From Megalobrama amblycephala (Eukaryota; Chordata; Actinopteri; Cypriniformes; Xenocyprididae), in assembly GCF_018812025.1 (NCBI RefSeq), contig NC_063054.1, positions 35,147,396 through 35,211,395 on the forward strand: 64,000 nt of DNA, written 5' to 3'. This document shows, piece after piece, positions 1 to 12,702 of this stretch. The notes below the pieces were generated by a model. It ran no database searches. It had not been told where the DNA came from and saw nothing but the letters and a program-made list of their open reading frames with translations. The position numbers and the translations under genes are program-made. The number at the start of each line of letters is the position of its first letter. Positions within the stretch are counted from its first letter, which is position 1.

Positions 1-602
1 ACATTCCAAACAAAGTAAAAAAAGCATAACATTTTTACTCATTTAACGACTTTTCTGAGACAAGTGCATTTGAAAGGGCATTTCAGATAAATGAGGCAGC
101 AGTAGCAGCCTGTTCTCTTTGATAGTCTGTCTGAGCTCCCTGTGGTTTGTGCGGAGGTATTTATTCATCCAAACTGCAATGCGTGTTCACGTGTTTGTTT
201 GGGTGCTCGTGACTGAAGCCCAGTGTGATCAAGTCCTCATCGTTGGCCTGCTGTTCTAAGGCACCTTCAGCTGTTTGATTGTCTGCAAGTGTCATCGTTA
301 CCAATACACAAGCATTTGAGGCACACCTGTCAGAAGAACAACAGGACAAGAATACAGCACAGCACTGGAACATCACCTCCGTGGAATGTGGTGAGGAAAT
401 AAAATGGAATAATTGCAGAGGAATCATGTGGATTTGTGGACTCTGACAGTCTGTGTTATATTCACACCGTCTTCATGGTCTCTAACACTGTACCGACGAC
501 ATTACGTTATAAAAATCTATCGATAATGCACAAGCAAACCATGTAAAATTGTAAACCGCAAAGTACAGGCACCTCAGTAGATTGTACCACAAAAGAAAGC
601 AT

Positions 603-1204
603 TTAAAGGGTTAGTTCACCCAAAAATGAAAACAATGTCATTAATTACTCACCCTTATGCCGTTCCACACCCGTAAGACCTTCATTAATCTTCAGAACAC
701 AAATTAAGATATATTTGTTGAAATCCGATGGCTCAGTGAGGCCTACATAGCCAGCAATGACATTTCCTCTCTCAAGATCCATTAATGTAATAAAAACATA
801 TTTAAATCAGTTCATGTGAGTACAGTGGTTCAATGTTAATATTATAAAGCGACGAGAATATTTTTGGTGCGCCAAAAAAAAACAAAATAACGATGGCCGA
901 TTTCAAAACACTGCTTCAGGAAGCTTCGGAGCACCAAAGTCACATGATTTCAGCCGTTGGCAGTTTGACACGCCGTCCGAATCATGATTCGATACGCTGA
1001 TTCATAGCGTTTTTAGTACCTTTATGGATCTTGAGAGAGGAAGTGTCCATTGCTCCCTATGCAGTCCTCACTGAGCCATCGGATTTCAGCTAAAATATCT
1101 TCATTTGTGTTCCAACGATTAACGAAGGTCTTACATGTGTGGAACGGCATGAGGGTGAGTAATTAATGACATCATTTTCATTTTTGGGTGAACTAACCCT
1201 TTAA
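603..1204. repeat. TTAA-flanked foldback MITE, copy 1
   Basis: The left end reads TTAAAGGGTTAGTTCACCC and the right end is its reverse complement, both meeting the flank at TTAA. The two arms stay complementary for hundreds of bases, including the inner GTAAGACCTTCRTTAAT part. The family looks like the Angel-type foldback elements of zebrafish, which is an inference from memory. The same family recurs at 11816, 53407 and 57639. It has no coding capacity. Confidence 0.85.
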
Positions 1205-1515
1205 GAAACCAGCAATGGAACGATATCTATTTTTATAACTTAAATTATTAATCTCATATTTATATTAATTTCACTTTACAATATGGTCTTACAAATATAT
1301 ATATGGAAAATAAATTCCCCCGTTTTATCGCACATCATATACAAACTCTTAAATATTCATATCAGCGCCAGATCATAAGCCAGTCACATGATGCCATCTG
1401 GCCTTCTCGTTGGACGCTTCAGTAAATCTACAGGTTTGTTCGACTTGAAGCGGCGCTGCGTAACATCGCTTCAAATTGAACACGCTCACATCTGAGTTCA
1501 TTATTGTCCTCGTCC

Positions 1516-1843
1516 TTAAAGGGACAGTTCACAAAAAAATGCAAAATCTGTCATCATATACAAACCCATAGAATTTTACGAGGAAGAAACGAGGCTGGAC
1601 AGTCTTGGTATGTACTGTAATTTTATGGAATTTTTATCTATTGAAATTTTTGTGGAAAGATTTTTCGTCATTACTTAAATCCCTCGCAGCCTTGTTCGCG
1701 CCAAAATTAAAATGGCGCTGCTCTGGCGAAAATCTGTAACATTTCAGCAATTAAGAAAGGAGATTACACAGGAATGTTCGGAATGACATGAGGGTGAGTA
1801 AGTGATGACATAATTTTACTTTTAGGGCGAACTATCCCTCTAA
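1516..1843. repeat. Short foldback MITE related to copy 1
   Basis: It starts TTAAAGGGACAGTTCAC and ends with GGGCGAACTATCCCT, and it carries the same ACATGAGGGTGAGTAA inner motif as the longer copies. It is about half the length and more diverged. It lies downstream of bmf. Confidence 0.65.
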
Positions 1844-2640
1844 TTAAAGCATATTTTTGCTATCCATAGGACACTTTCCCTCTTAAGACATTTACAGTAA
1901 TAATCCTCTTTATAATAACTATTGATTGACATATACATATCAACACAGCTCTTCCTAGAACTTGGATAAGTTCTCATTAGGTAACTTGTAGCTATATTTG
2001 TTAAATATTAATGATTGCATTTATCGCTTGAGTTGAACTGTAACAGATGATTTGGTGTATTGCTCTTTGAGCACATTTTGATAATCACCAATTACTAAAG
2101 AGATACTTTAAACACTGATATCTAAAGTAATACTTCAGTGCCTGAGAGATATCATGTCATTATGTGATGTCTGTGATACATGACAGCAGAATTAATTCAT
2201 TAAGGCAAACTAATATTTCATAATTTTTGTGGTACATTCTCTCTTAATGAGAAAACATGATCCTCTTCAGCATTTTAAAATCACAAAATTCATATCTGTC
2301 TCTTTTGTTTTTCTCAAAAATGGCTCATTATTGATATACAGGTAGTAAAACCTGATGTTCAAGTTGTTTTTCTGCATTTAAACAAAACTTTTTCAGTTCT
2401 TTCTGAAGTATGTTACTGGCCTCTGGAATTATGTATCATCACATCTGTTCTGTCCCAATAACACTGATAACAGCAGTGAATCAAGCACAATCCGTGATAC
2501 ACCAGCAGGGAAAGATCAAGATTCTGTTCTGGATGCGTCACAGTTCAGAAGATGTAATAATAAAGTCAGGACAAATACTCAAACGCCCACATAAGTGTTG
2601 ACCTTGAGTGTTCTCACAGCTCTTCAGTTCTTCCTTCTTC
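1844..2640. other. AT-rich gap downstream of bmf
   Basis: No exon with convincing splice sites or recognisable protein similarity was seen. A minus-strand AATAAA lies near 2647-2653 and could end the bmf transcript, which would make this stretch intergenic. Confidence 0.4.
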
Positions 2641-2927
2641 TGAGGGTTTTATTAAGGCATCCACTGCACCGAGATCCGCTCATGTGTGAACGTATGTTGG
2701 GAAAACATAAGGCAGAATATTAATATCTTTATATTGATATGCAACCTGCAGAAAATTTACTCCAATGCTCCATTTTGAGAATGGCTTCTTCGGAAAAAGG
2801 AGGGAAGTCTGACCAGCGGCAACCTTCTTTCCACAACAGTTTTTGAGCCACATAAATCCAGATCTGTGCACATCTTACAGTGCTGTGTAAAACTTATTTG
2901 GGTCCTGAAAAGGTGAGCTGTGGCCTC
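2641..2927 (-). other. Probable bmf 3' UTR and poly(A) signal
   Basis: It follows the bmf TGA at 2930-2928. A minus-strand AATAAA at about 2653-2647 is the nearest poly(A) signal. The UTR could be longer, since mammalian BMF has a long one. Confidence 0.45.
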
Positions 2928-5664
2928 TCATCTCTGTGCTCTTGCATTTTGGGGTCCTTCTTGAGGAAAAAGGAAGTTGTAGATTGACGTCACTAACTGG
3001 AACAAACCCAACCGGCCCCTGTGAATGAACTGCACAAAAATAAACCAAAAATAATTATTCATCAGGTGAAATTTCTGCCATAGGTGGAAAATTATATTGC
3101 ATTTAATAATCCAAGCGAGGCGTCATTATTAAACTATCCATTTTATAATTGAAGTCCACATGAGTTGACATTTACAACCCATTTTACTTAAATAATGTGA
3201 CATATTTCCGTCAGTATGTCAAACTTAATTTTCTCTATCTGCCAAAAAGCAAAGTTGTCTTTAATAAAGCATGCACAATAAGACAAGGAGCGTCTATTAT
3301 GAAAGTAAATAGGATCAACGTTGATCTCATGTTTGTTTTTAAGTGGCAGGTATCTGCCATAAGATGGCGCTGTGGCCTCAAGCTTCACTTCAAACTCCTC
3401 CCCTTCCCTCTAAATCCCCCTGATGGACAGTTAAAGCGGCCAATCAGCAGTCAGGCCAGCTGTGTTGTAGTTCAGCCTTGACTATTGCAGTATGTTGCAT
3501 AAGCAACCGCTCACACTGAAGGCATGCTAGATTTAAAGTTAGATGAACTTATTTAAATTATTCTGACCCATTTATTCTTATTTTGATTGTCATCTTTCAA
3601 GGTTTTAAATTATTCAAAGGACCCTTAGGCCATCTGTGAGAACATGAAGTTTCAGTTTTTGATTTTTTCAGTATTTTCCACAGTTTATAAATCATACAGT
3701 CTGCACGTTCATTAAAACATCTCAGTTGTAGCGGCTCAGCATATAACACAGAGTGTTACTAAAGGTGATACATTTGAGATTGTGGTCACATGTCTGCTGA
3801 CGTGGCGTTTTAGTCTGTCTAAAATTAGCTCGCAGTATAAACACACTTCACATCCTCTTTCTGAGCTCATACACAAACTACTGCCGGCCTGGGTAAATGC
3901 TGAACACAAATTGCAAACTTTTAAACCCTTGATAAATCTAAATGTATCCCTGTTAACAATAATGTAGAGGATGAGAGTTAATATGCCTCTCTAATAAATG
4001 TAAAAATCACTTTGGATAAATGATAACATAAATAAGTCTCATACATGGAAAATGTTTCCTCTAGCAAAAACCATGTTATTGAACAAGAATACACTGTCTT
4101 CATCTGCTGTTTGTAATTTAAAAACTTCTTTAAAATACATCTACAACACAAACATCTTCCGATGGCCATATTTACATGATAAGATGTGGCACTTCTCAAA
4201 ATTATAAAAATAAAAAGTTAAATTATAAAACTTTTTTCCATGCATCTCTCATATTATTCTTGTTTACCTAAAATAAACACTTTTAACTAATCCGATTTTA
4301 CCACAAACCAAATAACAATGTTTTCAATAGTCACGCAGCCTTTATAAATAAGTTTGATATATAAACATCATCTAGGGGTTAAACTCCTCCATTATTTACT
4401 GAAAGGTTATTGTTGGACTGTATACAGTATACGTATGTATTCATTATATTAAGTAAATTAGACATATGATACAATCTAAGAGAACTTGAGTAAACAGGAT
4501 GAGCAAACCAATAATGATGTCATCCTTCCCGCTGAGCATTTGCATATACAGCACTGTAACAAGACAATGCTGTCATTGCACATTGTGACCGAAACCACTG
4601 CAATGAAACCACCGACTCTGTCCACACACCTGTGAAAATCTTTTACCCATTTGATTCACATGGGCCTCTACTAGTCTGATCTGAAATCACTCTTACCAGC
4701 TGAAGATGTTCCTGCTGAAACTGATCCCCCATTTCACGCAATTTACGTCCAATCTGAATCTCCACGCTAATTCTCATGTCACGTTCGTCGTCTTTTTCTT
4801 CTGCTCTCCCTTCGTTGGCCTCTCTTTCTTCGACGTTTTGTACGCCATCCGGGACAGGTTCGAACAACGCGGGGAAGTGTGCACGAAATCCAGCATTTCC
4901 TACAAGATAAAAACAAAATATATATAGTTTTATATTGTATACTATTAAAATAATTATTACTATCGATATATTATAATATTCTATAAAATATTTAAAGGTT
5001 CAGTGTGTAAATTTTAGCATCTAGCGAATTGCAACCAATGGCTCAGCCCACTTTCGAAGCACATAGAGAAGCTACGGTGGCCTACACAGGACAAAGATAT
5101 CATCATCTGAGACAGCAGAGAGTAGCCAGTCAAGCAACGAGGTTTATTTAGATAAATTAAGAAATTATATTTACTTAATTATTCAGTAAACGATATGTTA
5201 TTGCGAATATTATTAAGCTGCCTCTAAAAACGCCATGAAGAAGAAGAAGAACAGTTTAGAGCAGTTTGTCCGTTTAGGGCTACTGTAGAAACATGGCGGC
5301 GCAAAATGGCGACTTCCATGTAAGTGGACCCGCGGTGTGTGTAGATAGAAATGGCTTATTCTAAGGTAATAAAAACATAATGGTTCATTATGTAAGGTCT
5401 TTATGCACCACTGAAAACATAGTTATGTATATTATATTGCATTTCTGTCAATAGATCCTCCTAAATAATACACACTGGACCTTTAAGAATGAAAATCAGT
5501 AAGTTTAATACAGTTTAGTAGTTTGGTTTAATTTTTAACTTCAGGTTTAACAAAATTTAACATGATCCAAGGCCATTAAATAAAAATGCTCAGGGCAAAA
5601 CTGTCACAGAAAATGCTATTAGATATAGATTTTTTATTTATTATTTTACTTTTTAACTATTATC

Positions 5665-5726
<62 letters not shown>

Positions 5727-6195
5727 GAAATCGAAAAAAATAGTTAGTTAGTAATTAATTAGTTCCAAGGCCTTTAATAAAATCTCTGGCACTAATGTGG
5801 ACAAAGTTAAATTTGTGTTTGGCCATAATACAATCTCATAATCATGGATATGATGCATATTGTGTATCCCTACCATAAAAAAGTGCTCTTGGCCCTGGAG
5901 CCCCAGAGGCCATAGTAAGTGAAGCAAGGCCCCTGGGTCCACAGTGAGCCCTGAATGCAGTCCTGGCATCCACAGATCCGCAGGGAGATGATGCGTCTCT
6001 CCCTGAACCCTGGAACGGTGCCATATCTCCGTCTCTCACTGAATTCAGGACAGAGCTCAGTGTCTGCGTGGATCTGTCTTCAAAGCGCCTGTGTCTGTTA
6101 ACCGCTCCACGGTGGGCGTCTCTGTTCTCTGAGCTCTTGTTTCTTAGCGGTGTTTCACAGCACTGAGGAAGCTGTTCGTCCTCCTCATCATCCAT
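2928..6195 (-). CDS. bmf: Bcl-2-modifying factor, BH3-only apoptosis protein
   Basis: Coding exons on the minus strand: 6195-5874, 4899-4697 and 3029-2928, giving 208 residues with phase-consistent GT-AG joins. Residues 1-10 are acidic (MDDEED start). RSTQT at 41-45 matches the dynein-light-chain docking motif of BMF. FYGNAGF spans the first join, as in mammalian BMF, which fixes that join. The BH3 core IGRKLREMGDQF is at 157-168, with the conserved Leu161, Gly165 and Asp166. The last exon adds a hydrophobic tail (about 182-196), the usual membrane-targeting end. By family knowledge Bmf binds pro-survival Bcl-2 proteins and is held on myosin/dynein motor complexes until stress. Fish have bmf1 and bmf2; which one this is cannot be told here. 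An acceptor at 6218 puts an untranslated exon upstream. Confidence 0.93.
4992..5486. repeat. TTAA-flanked MITE in bmf intron
   Basis: The left end TTAAAGGTTCAGTGTGTAAA pairs with the right end TACACACTGGACCTTTAA. It sits wholly inside the intron between bmf coding exons 1 and 2. It is non-coding. Confidence 0.8.
5669..5723. repeat. (TA)n microsatellite
   Basis: An uninterrupted TA run of about 55 bases in the first bmf coding-region intron. Confidence 0.95.
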
Positions 6196-6217
6196 CGGCG
6201 GAGTCAGCAAAACTGCC
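5874..6217 (-). other. bmf: bmf exon with 5' UTR and start codon
   Basis: The acceptor TATATTTCAG lies just before 6217 and the donor GTAGGG just after 5874. The ATG at 6195 is preceded by 22 bases of UTR and gives the conserved MDDEED start. An in-frame non-standard start upstream exists but lies partly in the intron, so it was not chosen. Confidence 0.85.
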
Positions 6218-7324
6218 CTGAAATATACCACAGACTGTCACTCTGTGCAACTGTGAGAATTCACATGCTGTTCACTGTTCACATGCTGAAAACTGTGTTT
6301 TCTGTATTATATAATATGACACAGGGCCTCAAAAAAGTTTGTTTTTTCATTCTAGTGCAGTGGTTTTGCTTCAGGACCCATATATTACATTGGATATTAA
6401 GTGATGACCAAACACAATGGCAAAAAATGTTCATGTGCAACAAAATCAAACATTTAAATGCATTGTTTATTTATTGGTTTATTACTAAATGACAAATTAA
6501 TATCTGATTGGATGCACAGTTTTGGACATAAACAACATAAAACATGGCAATTTATACTTCCTTTTAAAAGCTGATAAGCTTATTTATTTTCTATACCAAA
6601 CCATGCACAGTTATCATATTAACCAATGTGATTAGTTGCCTTTTATAATTTGCATTTAGCATTGTTTTCCCTCTCTATTCAGTGCATTTTAGGAATATTT
6701 GACCTCATGCAAACACTGAATCTCAGAGAGCTCACCCACATTCACAAGAAACAACCAACCATGACTGATCTAAATAAGTTTAAATTATTACATAGATTTT
6801 ATTTGGTTGAACAATGAATCGTTAAAACCAGAAACTAGATTAGCACATAAGTGCAACTTCTGGCATCAAAGTGCAGTGAGATGACTAAGATAGGCTGGTC
6901 ACAAACAAAACCGCCAAAACGTCAAATGGCAACATTTCAAAGGAGCCTCATACAAATGAGGGGAAGTTTCAGGCCTGTGCTCACAGTTTTATGTGCCGCA
7001 GTTTCCCAGAAAACAATACATTGCAAATCTGTACCATCACAACAAGTCAGTTTATGAAATCTGTTCATGAATAATCTGATCAACTGAGAGTTAGATTAGT
7101 ACAGATGCTTTCAGATGAGAATAGTTTCATATAATTACAGTGAAATTGGTCAAATTGAGTTCTCAGACATGCACAGATGTGTAATTTGTTTGCAGTACAT
7201 GAAGGCTGAAATATAATCAATTAAAAACCCACATTATGAGTCTATTTTATGAAGTATAATTCTATTAATAGATTGGTTATCATATGGAAAGATGATTATT
7301 AATGTGAATAACACTCTTAATCCC

Positions 7325-7510
7325 TGCTGTAAACCAGCCCAGTATGGTTTGCTGGTTTTAGCTGGTTTCCCAGCTTGGATACCCTGGTCTGTTGGCTGGT
7401 TTCAGAGGGTTTTAAAGGGTTTTTGGGGGTGGGGCGGTCAGACTAGCATGGCCAGGCTGAAAGACCATTGAAGACCACCATCAATCACTCTTGTTATTAA
7501 GAAAACCATT
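7325..7510. repeat. GCTGGT-rich MITE-like repeat
   Basis: Many copies of GCTGGT and CAGGCTG in mixed orientation, a pattern typical of small fish foldback repeats. Ends are uncertain. It is in the 5' intron of bmf. The rest of 6230-7860 shows nothing coding. Confidence 0.5.
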
Positions 7511-7863
7511 TTAGGCTGGTTTAAGATGTAGTGTTCAGCATATAGCAAAGTAAAAACAAATAGAAAACATCAGGACATCATGAAACCTCATGTGAAAGTC
7601 ACTCTTTTGATATTTCAGATTTATTAAGTTTAGATGGACATCTGAATCACAATATCATATTGGGAATATTTCACTGTATTAGGTTGTGATCTTTATTCTG
7701 CAATTTAACACTTTAGTCACTTTCTTTCACAGATCAAAACACTTCAACTGTTTTTTTCCTGACAAAAAGTCACTTCAGTTCTTATTTCAATAGAGTAAAC
7801 CACAGAAATCAAAAAACACAGAATGAAACTGCAGCATATGAGACAGAAACAGGAGACACTCAC

Positions 7864-8060
7864 CGCCAGTGCTTGAATGTGCCTGTCAGTACTGTTTTAT
7901 TCCGCTTTTTGTGTCAGCGCTCTTTTATTCCGTCTTCACTGTGCTTGTATTTACTAACACGGACTCGCTCCGTTTTCATTCTGCGCCCTCCGCTCGAGTT
8001 GTTTGTATTGGACACGAGCGCGCCGAAAGTCACGCCCATTTTGAGCTGACATCACATGAT
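7864..8060 (-). promoter_or_regulatory. Candidate bmf first exon and promoter
   Basis: On the minus strand CTGGCG|GTGAGT at about 7864 is a strong donor, and the bases above it (7960-8060) are locally CpG-rich with a GTCACGCCC element and an E-box-like CACATG. This is the best candidate for the untranslated first exon that the bmf acceptor at 6218 requires. The transcription start is not visible. Confidence 0.5.
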
Positions 8061-8452
8061 ATGTTAATTAGTCTAAAGAGGCGGGAGTCGGTGTTGTTGG
8101 TGCCCGAGGGAAAAGGTCAGTTTAGGGTTTGTGTGTTGACTCTGTCAACTCTCTTTTAATGTACAAACTGAGCATTTCAGCAGTTTTATCAGATTAAACA
8201 ATTCAAACTGTTGAGATTAGTGGTTGTGTTGAAAGAGACCGTTTTAATGCCGCTTGTTGTTGGAGTTATAAGTGCTTTAAACTAATCAAAATTAGTGAAA
8301 AGCATGCTTTTATTGACACTTATTGTGACGAAACGTTTTCCAACTAGAAAAATCTAAGTATTTTATTATATTACTGCAGATGTTTAACAGCGGTAGATTA
8401 TTTTTGAATGACTTTTAGAATATATTGCATTATTCCCTTTATATTTGTCAGA

Positions 8453-8947
8453 ATTGACCCTTCTCCGGGAGTTTGATTGACAAGCGATCTAACCAGTCAA
8501 AACGACGAATCCGCCATTTTGTCCGTCAAAGCAGTCAGGAGTTAGAAGATTAACCTCAGTGGACTTAAACTTGAAAAATGGTGTGTATTGACGTCTTTCC
8601 GCGTTTGAAACATTTCTTCTCATGTTCATTCATGTTTATTTGATGCTATAAATGAACTAGTAGGAAGAGATGATCGGTTCACGAGGCGCTACAGCGATCT
8701 GTCACGACACATTAAAGAGCCACAAAACGGTTTTTATTGTTTGAATTTCTTAAAAAAAACTACACAGTTTGAAAGCTGGGACTTTGTTTAATATCATAAG
8801 TAGCCTGCTCTGTCTTGTCTGTCAACGTGTTGTCAGTGTCCTCTTTGCTCCGTGATGTATTTTTCACTCTGTGTGGCATGACAGCGCCACGGCTTGTCGG
8901 ACAAAGCAACAGTAACTAAGGGGGGCGGGTCTTTGCGAAGGGTCAAT
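8453..8947. repeat. MITE with ATTGACCCTTC ends
   Basis: ATTGACCCTTC at 8453 is mirrored by GAAGGGTCAAT ending at 8947. The interior contains no plausible exon. Confidence 0.7.
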
Positions 8948-8965
8948 TAAGTCATGTCGGAAAGA

Positions 8966-9381
8966 TCGTATTTACGAGACATGAAGGCCGCCACAAAGTC
9001 GTAAATACGAGTGGGAATCTCGGGATTTGGGGGCGTGTCAGTGAGAAACATAGCGGAATACGAAAATACTTAAAGTTATTTAACAGTGACATTGTCAGGC
9101 TTTTTAATTTACAACAAAATAAGCCAACTGCCTGCACAAAATATAATAGCATTGTAATATAACAATATAATATGTCACGATAAAGTGGCTTCATAGGTTA
9201 ATTAAAAACATAACAAAGCAAAACACACCTCTACATTCTTTGTTCTTCATTTTCTAAAAGCAGAGTTTAAAAACATTGCTGTATTTTTGTGTAGTTTGTT
9301 AAGAGAAGGACCACCGCCATCTTGCTGCTGAGACTTGAGCACCTGACGTCATAATCACGACTTCCCAACTCGTAAATACGA
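8966..9381. repeat. Repeat with TCGTATTTACGAG inverted ends
   Basis: CGTATTTACGAG near 8968 and CTCGTAAATACG near 9370 form a short inverted pair, and GTCGTAAATACGA recurs inside. It resembles a small DNA transposon, with boundaries only approximate. Confidence 0.5.
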
Positions 9382-10430
9382 ACTTCCCAGGAGGATTTGA
9401 ACGCATCATATATTTCTGGCAAGTTATCAGTCACATGACACCATTATAAAGGAACCTATGTTGTATCTCACCAAGAGAGAACATTTTCTGTATATGAGGA
9501 ATATTTGACTCCAAATTTAATTTAATTTTGTTGTCCATGCAAATATCCACAGGAAAGCTTGTTGTTTTGTTTTGTTGTTTTTGTAATGGACAAATACACT
9601 GACCTTGACATCTGTCAACCTTAGTTATTATGATCTATTGTGATCAATTTGTACACTTTTCTGCATTTTTGTGCATGCATATTTTCAGCCTAAGCCAGAA
9701 TTCAAGTGCACTTGTTGTAAATGGGCAGTGAGTCACCTGAATATTACAGTCTTCCTGTTCTCACTCGCTTGCGATGACATCATCCTTTCCGACAGCCGTT
9801 GGGCTCAGCATTCCTGCACACACTGCGCAGCAACCGTGAGATTGCAATGGCTAATTTAAAGATTAATTACTGCTCTAGAAAAAGATTAACATGTATGAAA
9901 GTTTTAGTTTAAAGTGTGTGAGCTTTATAAAAGCCTGATTGTTTTAAACCTGCATACAAACTTCATTATTCTGTGCAGCTAGGCCAACACATTGCTGGCA
10001 GGGATTTCAGTTTGCTGAAATGCTGGGATGGTTTCAGATGAGGATGAGGACGAGGTAGAGACAAATCACTGACTAGAGGAAGAGGATTGAAATAGACTCA
10101 AAGTGACTCTGTTTCTACGGTAACTGTGGATGGGGAGGTACAAGAGATGAGAGCGAGGCAAAACAAACGCTGGCGCTGCCACCGTGGCAACAGCTACATC
10201 ATTGGTTCTTGTTTCATAGTAAAGACGTGTTAAAAAAAAAAAAAAAAATCACAAGAGGCCCAGGAGACACCGCCCTCACAACTGCATGTTGCATCAGAAA
10301 GATCCTACAAGAGGAAGAGCAAAACACACAAACACATCACATGCTCCACTTCACTCTACAACCCCCTCCTTCCTCCCCGCTCTCCCGCCAAAACATCTCA
10401 GCGAGGAAATCCTGCCTAGAAACCAAACAG
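9382..10430. other. Gap with no supported gene
   Basis: Two short stretches have exon-like borders on the plus strand (about 9690-9728 and 9793-9836), but no protein family is recognisable and the joins cannot be verified. It also holds an A-rich run at 10230-10248. Confidence 0.35.
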
Positions 10431-10439
10431 CTGACTTCT

Positions 10440-10740
10440 GCCTCGCTGTGATTGGTGCAGCTCCCTAGCAACGGCGTGTGTTAATTCAGCCAATCAGGCG
10501 CTTGGCTTTCTGCACTTTTAACCAATAGCAGGCAGCCCCAGCTTACCCAGGCAGTAACAGTGACTTGGTAACTGTCCGGAAGAACAGAAAGCAGCTGTGA
10601 TTGGTGAGATCTGTGCTGCGTCCTCATTGGCTACTCATGACGATCTCTCAGTCATTCATATGTTTTTGCGGCTGCCCTAAAGGGATACACCCACAGCAGA
10701 AGGTCAACTTCTCTTCATCCTGATTGGCCGAGCAGCAACG
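10440..10740. promoter_or_regulatory. Cluster of CCAAT/ATTGG boxes
   Basis: Six CCAAT or ATTGG cores occur within 300 bp (about 10450, 10490, 10522, 10599, 10627 and 10722), several in the full NF-Y context (TGATTGG, AGCCAATCA, AACCAAT). CCTAGCAACGG near 10463 also resembles an RFX X-box half. This density suggests a TATA-less promoter, perhaps for the orphan plus-strand exon at 11159. The assignment is inferred. Confidence 0.45.
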
Positions 10741-11158
10741 TGGACTCCTAGTAACAAACCACAATTGCTAAAACAGGGTGTGGTTAGGCTTCTGTCAGTC
10801 ATCCAAATGCTAGCCAAACATGATGTTGTTGCTGCCGGCCTGCACTTACTAAGAAGTATTTTGTAGGACAAACAGGCCTTCATTAACACACTTGTAATAT
10901 CTGGGAGTAAAATTCATACTTCTAATATTTCACAGTACATGTTTGTTCACACATATTTGTATTACTGCAACAGTGTTTGCTAAGATTCACTTCTTAGATT
11001 AGCGTAGCTCCTGTTCGGCATCTGTCAGTTATTTAATGTCTGGTTTTAGTTATGATCTACATTATCACAGAGAGATCTTTCTCATTTACAACTCTGTATT
11101 TGAGATCTAACTGGTCCAGAAAGTGTTAACTTGTCATTCTCTTGTGTTTAAACTTTAG

Positions 11159-11400
11159 GTGCATTGAGAGCAGCGCGTGATTCACCTAGCAAGAAGAATG
11201 AGTCCCCAGACGACGACTGCAGCTCACGAGCACAACCGAAGATGAATCAGAAGTGACATCATGGCTGTAAGATTGCATGACATCATGCTTGAAGGTAGAC
11301 AGATTAATATGTCAAATTTGAATCAGAAGGAACTGGCAAAGAAATGATCGGTGTTAATGATCTGGATAAATATAATCAGTTTAATAAATAAAGTTTTTTT
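11159..11400 (+). other. Orphan candidate 3' terminal exon
   Basis: A TTTAG acceptor at 11158 opens a 31-codon reading frame (from 11161) that stops at TGA 11254-11256. Its hydrophilic tail includes DSPSKKNESPDDDCS. AATAAATAAAG follows near 11385, then a run of T. No family is recognised and earlier exons could not be assembled. It may be a lineage-specific gene or a non-coding RNA. Confidence 0.3.
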
Positions 11401-11815
11401 TTTTTTTTTTTGCATTGTTGATACAGCAGCCTGCTTTAAATTATACACCAAAATGGCCGTAATCTAAGGCTTGTGCCTATACAGATATTCAGTCAAATGT
11501 TTGATTTATAAGGATATAAAGTCACGGATATAAGGATATACAGTCACGTTTCTAACACATACACATATACACTTGAAGCAGTGTTGTTATTGTTAACTAA
11601 AACAATAAAAAATGATGCACTATTTTTTTTAAAAATGTCAGTAATTGAAATAAAGCTTAAATAAAATAAAATATACATTTTATATGAAAAACTTAAGAAA
11701 CCTAGGCAACTAACAGAAAAACAATGAGTTGAAGTGCTAAACTAAAACTCAAATAAAAATGAAATATAAATAAATTTATAAATAATAAAATAATTTTATT
11801 TAATAATTATTAAAT

Positions 11816-12662
11816 AAAGGGTTAGTTCACCCAAAAATGAAATTTGTTATTTATTACTCACCCTCATGTCGTTCCACACCCGTAAGACCTTCGTTAATTT
11901 GTGTTCTGAAGATTAAGATATTTTTGATAAAATCCGATGGCTCAGTGAGTCCTGCATTGACAGCAAGATAATTAACACTTTCAGATGCCCAGAAAGCTAC
12001 TAAAGACATATTTAAAACAGTTCATGTGACTACAGTGGTTCAACCTTAATATTAAAAAGCACCAAAAAAAACCAAAATAACGACTTTTTTCAACAATATC
12101 TAGTGGTGGGCGATTTCAAAACACTGCTTCATTAATCTCCAAAGCTTTACGAATCTGAGTGCGTATCAAACTGCCAAAGTCACGCCCCCCAGTGGTGAAC
12201 CATTGAAATTTTAAAACACTTATGACCTAACAAAACCTTGTTTACTGAAATCACATGACTTTGGCAGTTTGATACACTCCGAACCACTGATTCAAAACAA
12301 AAGATTTGTAAAGCTTCGAAGCTTCATGAAGCAGTGTTTTGAAATCACCCATCACTAGATACTGTTGAATAAAGTCGTTATTTTGTTTTTTGGCGCACAA
12401 AAAGTATTCTTGTCGCTTCATAACATTAAGGTTGAACCACTGTAGTCACATGAACTGTTTTAAATATGTCTTTAGTAGCTTTCTGGGCATCTGAAAGTGT
12501 TAATTATCTTGCTGGCAATGGAGGCCTCACTAAGATATCGTATTTTATCAAAAATATCTTAATTTGTGTTCCGAAAATGAATGAAGGTCTTACGGCATTC
12601 GACGACATCAGGGTGAGAAATAAATTTCAGAATTTTCATTTCTGGGTGAACTAACCCTTTAA
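11816..12662. repeat. TTAA-flanked foldback MITE, copy 2
   Basis: Same family as 603-1204, with GGGTTAGTTCACCCAAAAAT at the left and its reverse complement at the right. The arms are long, and the inner parts around AACTGTTTTAAATATGTCTT also pair. Non-coding. Confidence 0.85.
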
Positions 12663-12702
12663 TAAAATAATGTTTAATAATAATATTTATTTAACATTTG
12701 AT

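Noticed and set aside
161..427. 88-codon minus-strand frame and a second frame from about 163 to 46
   Set aside because: No family similarity, no donor or upstream exons. An acceptor-like TTGCAG near 175 makes a terminal exon possible but cannot be supported.
7869..8159. 96-codon plus-strand frame
   Set aside because: It overlaps the candidate bmf first exon and promoter on the other strand. No similarity to a known protein.
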